Of a DNA stretch of 11,597 nucleotides, positions 1 to 5,355 are shown in pieces. The position numbers and the translations under genes are program-made. Position 1 is the stretch's first letter; each line of letters starts with the position of its first letter. The notes under the pieces were generated by a model. That model ran no database searches. It was not told the DNA's origin and saw only the letters and a program-made list of their open reading frames with translations. The stretch comes from an uncultured Eubacteriales bacterium (GTDB lineage Bacteria; Bacillota; Clostridia; Oscillospirales; Acutalibacteraceae), in assembly GCA_900322105.1 (NCBI GenBank), contig ONYV01000049.1:1-11597 (forward strand), in the 5' to 3' direction.

Positions 1-755
1 GCCTTGTCAATACTTTCATAAAACACGCGGTTCAGATAAAGCCCCTGCGGCGGCGCAGTGGGTCCTGAGCGGTTTCTGTTTTTTGCGTCAATGATGGACG
101 GAATGTCTTCGGGGCTGAACTTTCCCTGCGCCACAGCCAGCAGCGTTCCTACAATAATGCGTACCATATTATAAAGAAATCCGTCCGCTTCGATCGTAAC
201 TGTTACGATATCGCCGTCACGTCTGACAGAAAGGTCACGGACAGTACGATGAAAATCCCCTTTACTGCGGTGCGGATCGGGCGTGCAAAAAGACGTGAAG
301 TCATGCCGTCCGATAAAATACTGACAAGCCCTGTTCATCAGCGCAAGATCAAGCGGATACCAGTAGTGCAGCGCATATCCCTCTAAAAACGGATTGCGCA
401 CAGCGGCGTTATGGATCTTGTAGATATACTCCTTACCCTTGCAGGAATAACGTGCGTGAAAGTCATCCTCTACATCTCTTGCAGAGATAGCAGCGATGGT
501 TTTCGGCAGAAAACGGTTCAGTGCCGGCGGCAATCTGTCAGCAGGGATAGTATGTTCCGTATGAAAGCTGATGCAGAACATATTGGCATGAACACCTGCA
601 TCCGTTCGGCTGCATCCCTTGATATCGGGTCTTTCACCGATCACTCTGTACAGTGCCTGCTGAAAATTCTCCTGCACCGAATCTGCATTGTGCTGCACCT
701 GCCACCCGTGAAAATCCTTTCCGTCATACATAATCGTCACCAGTATATTTCTCAT
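1..755 (-). CDS. truA: tRNA pseudouridine synthase A (3' end cut by window edge)
   Basis: TruA converts uridines 38-40 in the anticodon arm of many tRNAs to pseudouridine in the cytoplasm. Translating the minus strand from the ATG at 755 gives 251 codons without a stop up to the left edge, so the C-terminus is missing only slightly compared with the usual 245-270 residues. Seen directly: the N-terminal YDGKDFHGWQ segment (residues 10-19) and the catalytic motif GCSRTDAGVHA (47-57), in which Asp52 is the expected nucleophile. Further on are the FxARY-like stretch and the late NMVRIIVGTL helix typical of the family. An AAGGAG ribosome binding site precedes the start by about 12 nt and the ecfT stop lies 22 bp upstream, so truA is the promoter-distal gene of the ecf operon. 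This ecfT-truA order is common in Firmicutes, where rplM-rpsI often follow. Identity is very secure. Confidence 0.96.
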   Translation of the reverse strand, partial: MRNILVTIMYDGKDFHGWQVQHNADSVQENFQQALYRVIGERPDIKGCSRTDAGVHANMFCISFHTEHTIPADRLPPALNRFLPKTIAAISARDVEDDFHARYSCKGKEYIYKIHNAAVRNPFLEGYALHYWYPLDLALMNRACQYFIGRHDFTSFCTPDPHRSKGDFHRTVRDLSVRRDGDIVTVTIEADGFLYNMVRIIVGTLLAVAQGKFSPEDIPSIIDAKNRNRSGPTAPPQGLYLNRVFYESIDK

Positions 756-777
756 GCTTTTTCAGTGCTCCTTTTAT

Positions 778-1593
778 TCAGCGTACCGTTGCAGGAAAAT
801 AAATATTGCACAGTATCACTCCTGCAAATACCGCCAACAGAAAAATCGATGCCCAAAGATCGAGCATGGAAAAATGCAGCACCCTCATCCTTGTTCTGCC
901 CTTACCGCCGTTATAGCAGCGGCATTCCATCGCCATAGCAAGGTCATTCGCTCTGCGGAATGCAGACACGAACAGCGGTATCAGCACAGGTATCAGCGCT
1001 TTGAGTCTTTTCAGCAGACCGCCGCTTTCCATGTCAGCCCCTCTTGCCTTCTGCGCATTCATGATCTTGTCGGTTTCCTCAAGCAGCACAGGGATAAAGC
1101 GCAGGGCGATCGTCATCATCATGGCGATCTCATGTACTTTAATATGAAATATTTTGAGCGGTTTGAGCAGCCGTTCGATCGCATCCGTCAGATCGGTAGG
1201 CGAAGTGGTAAACGTCAGCACCGAACTGACCAGCACCAGCGCAGCAATACGGATTGTCACAAAAACAGCATTATTCACGCCGCCTTCGGTAATGCGGATA
1301 AACTGCCATTCCCACAGCACCTGACCGTTTCCGTAGAACAGGTTGATGATACCTGTGAAAACAACAACGATCAGAATTACTTTCATGCTTTTGAGGTACA
1401 AACGAAAACTGATCTTTGTCAGCAGCACCACCAGCAGTGATGACAGCGTGATGAGCATCAGCGCCATATAGTTATTTGCGATAAAAATAAATACGATGAT
1501 CGCTAAGAGCATGAGTATCTTTGAACGGGCGTCCAGCCTGTGAACGATCGAACGTCCCGGCATATACTGTCCGAGCGTGATATCTCTTACCAT
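778..1593 (-). CDS. ecfT: Energy-coupling factor transporter transmembrane protein EcfT
   Basis: EcfT is the membrane scaffold of group II ECF transporters. It links the EcfA1-EcfA2 ATPase pair to interchangeable substrate-binding S components for vitamins and related micronutrients. The 271-residue protein has the usual family length. It opens with the characteristic ITLGQYMPG...HRLDARSK segment (residues 5-25), followed by hydrophobic segments near 26-58, 70-90, 110-128, 155-172 and 243-266. The cytoplasmic coupling helices carry the X-R-X motifs that dock into the ATPases: ARG at 183-185 and, unusually, CRC at 224-226, within a conserved AMExRxYxGG context. The start is fixed by a strong AAGGAGG site 7 nt upstream (complement of 1601-1607). 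It lies 42 bp after ecfA2 and 22 bp before truA. No S component is encoded in this window, so the substrate cannot be named. Confidence 0.95.
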   Translation of the reverse strand: MVRDITLGQYMPGRSIVHRLDARSKILMLLAIIVFIFIANNYMALMLITLSSLLVVLLTKISFRLYLKSMKVILIVVVFTGIINLFYGNGQVLWEWQFIRITEGGVNNAVFVTIRIAALVLVSSVLTFTTSPTDLTDAIERLLKPLKIFHIKVHEIAMMMTIALRFIPVLLEETDKIMNAQKARGADMESGGLLKRLKALIPVLIPLFVSAFRRANDLAMAMECRCYNGGKGRTRMRVLHFSMLDLWASIFLLAVFAGVILCNIYFPATVR

Positions 1594-1635
1594 TGCGCTT
1601 CCTCCTTATATGTACAAAATGAGAAAGTATGGGCA

Positions 1636-2487
1636 TCATACGGAAAGTTGGCTGACGATCTCTGAAAATCCCTGTTCGACCGTCAGGATATCTGTGCTGA
1701 CAGGAATCCCCTGCCCTCTCAGCAGCATCATGAGCTTTGTGATCTGCGGCACACGCAGTCCCATTTTTTCCAGCTCCTCACCTTTGGAGAAAACGGCGGA
1801 AGCGGTATCGAGCATTTCTTTTTTTCCTTTATTCATCACTAAAATACGGTCAGCGATCCTTGCGATATCCTCCATGCTGTGAGAAACGAGCATGACTGTA
1901 TTTTTGCGTACCTGATGATACGATCTGATCTGTGACAGCAGGGCATCCCGTCCCAGAGGGTCAAGACCTGCTGTTGGTTCATCCAGTATCAGCACATCTG
2001 GATCCATTGCGATCACACCTGCGATGGCTGCTCTGCGTTTTTCTCCGCCGGACAGATCGAAAGGCGATTTTTTCATCAGTTCTTCCTTTAGTCCGACAAA
2101 TTCCGCTGCCGACCGCACCCGTTCTCTGATCTCTTCTTCGGGCAGACCCATATTTTTCGGTCCGAAGGCAATATCTTTTTCTACCGTTTCTTCAAACAGC
2201 TGATATTCGGGATACTGAAACACCATCCCGACTTTGAAACGCACTTCCCGTATTTTCTTTGGTTCTGCCCAGATATCCTTACCGTTCAGAAACACTTTGC
2301 CTTCTGTCGGTTTCAAAAGACCGTTGAGCAGCTGTACCAGTGTCGATTTGCCCGATCCCGTATGACCGATCACTCCGACAAACTCACCTTTTTCTATTTC
2401 AAAGCTGACATCAGACAGTGCCGTCTTCTCAAAAGACGTTCCCGTCCCATACGTCAGCTTCAGATTTTCCACTTTAATAACTCCCAT
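1636..2487 (-). CDS. ecfA2: Energy-coupling factor transporter ATPase EcfA2
   Basis: This is one of the two ABC ATPases that power ECF-type vitamin uptake, acting on the cytoplasmic face with EcfT. The protein has 283 residues and every catalytic element: Walker A GHTGSGKS (41-48), Q-loop Gln91 within FQYPEYQLFEE (90-100), signature LSGGE (145-149), Walker B LILDEP with catalytic Glu170, D-loop GLDP and switch His203. FQYPEYQLFE and TAGLDP are hallmarks of EcfA2 rather than EcfA1. The C-terminal extension beyond the ATPase core (from about residue 235) is also typical. The ATG at 2487 is preceded by a purine-rich GGAGGGGTGG stretch 8-13 nt away. The gene is followed closely by ecfT but is separated from the broken ecfA1 by 277 bp of hairpin repeats, an unusually wide gap for this pair. 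It may therefore depend on its own promoter (weak candidate at 2652-2657). Confidence 0.95.
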   Translation of the reverse strand: MGVIKVENLKLTYGTGTSFEKTALSDVSFEIEKGEFVGVIGHTGSGKSTLVQLLNGLLKPTEGKVFLNGKDIWAEPKKIREVRFKVGMVFQYPEYQLFEETVEKDIAFGPKNMGLPEEEIRERVRSAAEFVGLKEELMKKSPFDLSGGEKRRAAIAGVIAMDPDVLILDEPTAGLDPLGRDALLSQIRSYHQVRKNTVMLVSHSMEDIARIADRILVMNKGKKEMLDTASAVFSKGEELEKMGLRVPQITKLMMLLRGQGIPVSTDILTVEQGFSEIVSQLSV

Positions 2488-2511
2488 ATACTATTCCACC
2501 CCTCCGCGGCG

Positions 2512-2572
2512 GCGCAGAACCTGCGCACCCTGTGGGAAATCGCGCAGAGCCTGCGCTCCCCTGTGGGGAATC
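2512..2572. repeat. Tandem pair of ~30-bp double-hairpin units upstream of ecfA2
   Basis: Two imperfect copies (2512-2541 and 2542-2572) each contain a GCGCAG-NNN-CTGCGC hairpin with a 3-nt loop, followed by a C-run/TGT/G-run hairpin and then AATC. The stem differences keep pairing: CCC-TGT-GGG in one copy and TCCCC-TGT-GGGGA in the other. The array begins 25 bp before the ecfA2 start and would lie in its leader. Confidence 0.8.
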
Positions 2573-2600
2573 ATCGGTATTCTTTCCTTGCATCGCCGTC

Positions 2601-2619
2601 GCAAGCCATAAAGGCTTGC
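2601..2619. repeat. 7-bp stem-loop in the ecfA1-ecfA2 gap
   Basis: GCAAGCC (2601-2607) and GGCTTGC (2613-2619) form a perfect stem around ATAAA. On the minus strand no U tract follows, so it is not a convincing terminator. It would be part of any structured leader ahead of ecfA2. Confidence 0.55.
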
Positions 2620-2651
2620 TTTGGGCTTACTTCCCCACGTCATGATACTTC

Positions 2652-2657
2652 ATTATA
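2652..2657 (-). promoter_or_regulatory. Candidate -10 element for ecfA2
   Basis: On the minus strand a perfect TATAAT lies in the AT-rich half of the ecfA1-ecfA2 gap. The -35 position at 17 bp reads AATGTG, a poor match, so this is a weak candidate. If used, transcription would begin near 2645 and the leader of roughly 158 nt would contain the hairpins at 2601-2619 and 2512-2572. Confidence 0.3.
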
Positions 2658-2764
2658 CTATTGCTTTGAAATTGCACATTCTTTGCACATTTCACCTTAC
2701 GCAAAGCAAAGTCATTTTCCTTTTTTTCATTCATCCATTCCAAAAAAATCAAAAGTTTGCAGGG

Positions 2765-3639
2765 TCAAGGGACAGAGTCCCTTGCAGGAGGTTCGGAGGA
2801 CGGAGTCCTCTGATATTCGGAGGGCGGAGTCCTCTGATATTCGGAGGGCGGAGTTTTTTGAGAAAGAAGGCGGAGAAGGGCTTGGGCGCATTCGGATTCG
2901 GTGAGGACGCATTCGGGAAGATCGAAACCGCAGCCTCTGAGCTTGTGGTTCAGTTCTGTGACCTGAGGAACGTCCAGATGGTGCTGCTTGAGAAGTTCGA
3001 CTTTGGCAAATACCTCTTTGGGTGTGCCTTCTAAAAAGACCTTGCCGCTGTCTATCATCACAACTCTGTCGGCTAAGACCGCTTCTTCCATGTAATGAGT
3101 GATGAGAATGATGGTGATGCCCTGTTCCTTGTTGAGCTTCTGAACAGTAGAAATCACTTCATCACGTCCCTGCGGGTCGAGCATGGCGGTTGGTTCGTCT
3201 AAAACGATGCATTCGGGCTTCATGGCGATGATGCCTGCGATCGCAACACGCTGCTTCTGTCCGCCTGACAGCTTGTCGGGCGAGTGCTTGCGGTAGTCAT
3301 ACATATCCACCGCTTTCAGCGCTTCATCTACCCTTTGCCGGATCTCCTTGGGCGGTACGCCTAAATTTTCGCAGCCAAACGCCACATCTTCCTCTACAAA
3401 TGCTCTTCATCCTTCGTGTTCATGCCGTCCACCAGCACATCTCCCGTGTCGGGCAGATAAATCGCATTGAAATGCTTGGCAAGTGTCGACTTTCCTGAAC
3501 CGTTATGTCCGACAACCGCAACAAATGCGCCTTTTTGTATCGTCAGGTCAACGCCCTTGAGCGCATAGACAGGCGCGGCGTTTTCTTCGGCTTCTTCATA
3601 TTGATAATATACATTTTTCACTTCTATAAAAGCGCTCAT
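2765..3639 (-). pseudogene. ecfA1: EcfA1 ATPase gene, broken by an internal deletion and frameshift
   Basis: Two adjacent minus-strand frames together make an EcfA1-like ABC ATPase. The first (3639 to 3394, 81 residues) holds the N-terminal beta-sheet and Walker A GHNGSGKS (residues 44-51) and ends at TAG just after MNTKDEEHL. The second frame resumes at 3397 with VEEDVAFG. It carries the signature LSGGQKQR, Walker B IVLDEPTAMLDP and the switch His of ITHYMEEA. In intact relatives about 22-24 residues, including the Q-loop stretch FQNPDNQ, lie between these two points; they are absent here. The missing DNA is therefore about 67-73 bp of the form 3n+1. LSGGQ and the upstream position mark it as EcfA1, not EcfA2. 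The C-terminus is odd too: about 30 extra residues with an RTPPSEYQ repeat are encoded by a tandem hairpin repeat. A ribosome binding site (AGGGAG) precedes the ATG at 3639. Neither fragment should work alone. A sequencing or assembly error is the main alternative. Confidence 0.88.
2766..2861. repeat. Tandem 24-bp palindromic repeat forming the 3' end of ecfA1
   Basis: Two 24-bp units (2792-2815 and 2816-2839, one base different) and a partial third (2840 to about 2857) each hold a GAGGRC-GGA-GTCCTC hairpin, with one G-T pair in the second copy; the third copy has lost its right arm. A related perfect 8-bp stem with a 3-nt loop (2766-2784) follows on the ecfA1 side and overlaps the stop codon. 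Read in the ecfA1 frame, each unit encodes eight residues (RTPPSEYQ). Confidence 0.85.
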
Positions 3640-3665
3640 AAACGGTTTTCACTCCCTTTATACCG

Positions 3666-4444
3666 TCAGTTCTGCCAGATCGCCGTACTGCCGCAGGGCA
3701 GCGTCAGACCGCTTTCCGTTACGTGCAGACCGATCTCTGAGCTTGAGGTGCTGCCGCCGAAACGCTTTTGCAGCATCGTGCCTAACAGATACTCCATGAC
3801 AGACGGCGACAATCCTGTGGTGTAGGAGTTGAGAATAAAGAACAGCGCATCTTCCGACAGAATCGGCAGACAAAGCTCTGTCAAAGAAAAAAGCTGTTCT
3901 TCTAACTTCCACACTTCCCCTCCCGGACCTCTGCCGTAAGAGGGCGGATCCATGATGATGCCGTCATATTTGTTGCCGCGTCTTTGTTCACGCTGTACGA
4001 ATTTCACACAATCATCCACCAGCCACCGTACAGGTCTATCGGAAAGTCCGCTGAGGGCTGCATTTTCCTTTGCCCACTGCACCATTCCTTTGGAAGCGTC
4101 TACGTGCGTGACAGCCGCTCCTGCATTCAAGCACGGTCCCAGTTGACAGCTTGTTCGGGAAACACGCCCGTGTGCTTGAAACCCATCGGTTTGATGCCGA
4201 AGGTCAGCTCATGATAGCGTATTTTCCACTGTTCGGGCATTTTTTGATAATACTGCCACGCTCCGCCGCCGCTGCTGCTGCGCTGATAGCGTGCGTGCGC
4301 CTTTTTCCAGAGCGGATGTTTTTTCGGGGTCTTCCAGATGATCTGCGGATCGGGACGGATCAGCACGATATCTCCCCATCGCTCCAGACGTTCTCCGTCT
4401 GAACAGTCGATCAGTTCATAGTCCTCCCACTGCGCTTCTCTCAT
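3666..4444 (-). pseudogene. Class I SAM-dependent methyltransferase gene, broken by an internal deletion
   Basis: This resembles the COG1092/RlmI-like family of Rossmann-fold methyltransferases; the substrate (perhaps rRNA) is unknown. The first frame starts at the ATG at 4444, chosen because GGAGG lies 7 nt upstream, and runs 105 residues to a TGA at 4127-4129. It includes TFGIKPMGFKHTGVFPEQ, the family's pre-catalytic segment. The second frame, readable from about 4130 to 3666 (up to 154 residues), has the acidic-loop motif VTHVDASKG and the catalytic-loop motif DPPSYGRGPGGEVW (residues 61-74 of that frame). Between them the glycine-rich SAM-binding motif I, usually close to VLNLFAYTGGAT, is missing along with flanking residues. 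I estimate about 28 codons, again with a 3n+1 frameshift. The two parts plus the gap add up to about 287 residues, close to what I recall as usual for the family. The gene lies between ywqG (23 bp) and ecfA1 (26 bp). Without motif I it should not bind SAM. Confidence 0.82.
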
Positions 4445-4467
4445 GCGTTTTCCTCCCTCAAATTTCC

Positions 4468-5217
4468 TCAGCAGCACGCCCAGTCATAACAAACATCCGA
4501 AAAGTCCTTCTGTTTCAGATCCTCCTCCGAAATGAAAAACTGACAGTTGCCGCTGTCGCCAAACATCAGTCCTGCCTCATCGTCACAATCAAGCTGTAAC
4601 AGCAAAACACCCTTTTCTCCCGATTCGTAGCTTTCCACAGGATTCTGTACAAAATCAGGATAACCGCCCATTCGTGACTCTGCGGAATACAGCAGCGAGT
4701 ACAGCTCCTCACGGTCGTTTTTATCCGTGACATCACCGATCAGCTCATCAAAAGAGTCGTTTGTCGATGAGATCGGCATGATATCCTGTTCAAAATGAAT
4801 GCGGCATTCCTTTTCATAGGGCAGCACATCTTCGTCCATATCTTCAGAATAAGGATGCTCGGTCAGCAGTTCTTCTTCGTTTGTGCTGAAATGCTCGATA
4901 TAGACGACCCTGCACGGCAGGTCGTATCCGTAATCTTCGTCATTTACAATATAAAATTGCAGCAGACCTTTTTCGGGAAAATGCGGCAGCGGCGGCATTT
5001 CCGAAAGATCGATCTGCGCCAAAAACATCATCGGCTCACCGTCCGCGTCTTTCGGATAGTTGTCTATACTTGTAAGATACGGCACACCGCCGAGCTTACT
5101 TTCCCACGGCTTTGTTTGGGCAGGCGTATATCGCAGGATATTGGTCGGGCGATATGTCGCTTCGATCTTATCTTTAAGATATGAAAACTTATCAGGCAGT
5201 GAAAACACCGGGCTCAT
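4468..5217 (-). CDS. YwqG/DUF1963 family protein
   Basis: This is a 249-residue cytoplasmic protein of the DUF1963 (YwqG-like) family, whose biochemical role is not established. Recognisable family features are SKLGGVPYL near the N-terminus, FLAQIDLSEMPPLPHFPEKGLLQFYI, a second SRMGGYPDF turn, and the C-terminal block LLLQLDCDD...GDSGNCQFFI ending in Asp-x-Ala-Cys-Cys. No signal peptide or membrane segment is visible. An open frame continues upstream to 5304, but that part is translated from two stem-loops and does not look like protein, so the start is placed at the ATG at 5217. A GTG three codons later (5208) is a serious alternative: the purine-rich AAAGG abuts the ATG with no spacing but lies 8 nt from the GTG. 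It sits 23 bp before the methyltransferase gene and probably shares its transcript. Family assignment is good; function is unknown. Confidence 0.85.
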   Translation of the reverse strand: MSPVFSLPDKFSYLKDKIEATYRPTNILRYTPAQTKPWESKLGGVPYLTSIDNYPKDADGEPMMFLAQIDLSEMPPLPHFPEKGLLQFYIVNDEDYGYDLPCRVVYIEHFSTNEEELLTEHPYSEDMDEDVLPYEKECRIHFEQDIMPISSTNDSFDELIGDVTDKNDREELYSLLYSAESRMGGYPDFVQNPVESYESGEKGVLLLQLDCDDEAGLMFGDSGNCQFFISEEDLKQKDFSDVCYDWACC

Positions 5218-5239
5218 CCTTTCTTTACAGAAAACTATT

Positions 5240-5268
5240 GTGCAGAGCAGACACTTTCTGCTCTGCAC
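5240..5268 (-). terminator. Stem-loop between ilvD and ywqG, possible terminator or leader hairpin
   Basis: This is a perfect 11-bp inverted repeat (5240-5250 pairing with 5258-5268) with a 7-nt loop. On the minus strand the stem is followed by AATAGTTTTCTG, a modest U tract, which would suit intrinsic termination of the ilvD transcript. It ends only 22 nt before the ywqG start, leaving no room for a downstream promoter. It could therefore instead be a leader structure controlling read-through into ywqG. Confidence 0.55.
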
Positions 5269-5292
5269 AGGTTCTGGACGTTCGTTTCGGAA

Positions 5293-5314
5293 ATGCAGAC
5301 TCACAGGTCTGCAT
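5293..5314. repeat. Second stem-loop in the ilvD-ywqG gap
   Basis: This is a perfect 8-bp inverted repeat (5293-5300 with 5307-5314) and a 6-nt loop. It lies between the ilvD stop and the stronger hairpin at 5240-5268. On the minus strand its loop contains ACCTGTG, repeated just before the second hairpin, and its 5' arm GCAGAC could alternatively pair with GTCTGC in that hairpin. The structure is seen in the sequence; any function is conjecture. Confidence 0.5.
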
Positions 5315-5355
5315 CTCCGTCTGTATGCATTTTTTCCTGAAACCGATATGCTGTA

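Noticed and set aside
411..938. 175-codon plus-strand open frame opposite truA and the end of ecfT
   Set aside because: The minus-strand TruA translation with its catalytic motif explains this region.
754..1440. 228-codon plus-strand open frame opposite ecfT
   Set aside because: It is antisense to a fully conserved EcfT. Its product is rich in His, Gln and Arg without recognisable motifs, as expected from reading the complement of a hydrophobic protein.
2792..2857. Possible CRISPR-like array
   Set aside because: The 24-bp units are directly adjacent with no unique spacers, fewer than three copies exist, and no cas gene is nearby.
2362..3034. Plus-strand frames across the ecfA1-ecfA2 gap and the 24-bp repeats
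   Set aside because: They are open only because the repeats lack stops in this frame. They overlap conserved ATPase sequence on the other strand and show no protein-like features.
3383..3400. Programmed frameshift joining the two ecfA1 frames
   Set aside because: No slippery heptamer is visible, and a simple shift would still leave the conserved Q-loop segment missing. A deletion explains both facts.
4127..4130. The two methyltransferase frames as two genuine overlapping genes
   Set aside because: Each lacks part of one conserved domain, and the second frame has no ribosome binding site at its TTG. They are pieces of one gene.
5218..5304. N-terminal extension of the YwqG-like protein up to 5304
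   Set aside because: Those 29 codons are read from stem-loops, and family similarity begins only after the ATG at 5217.
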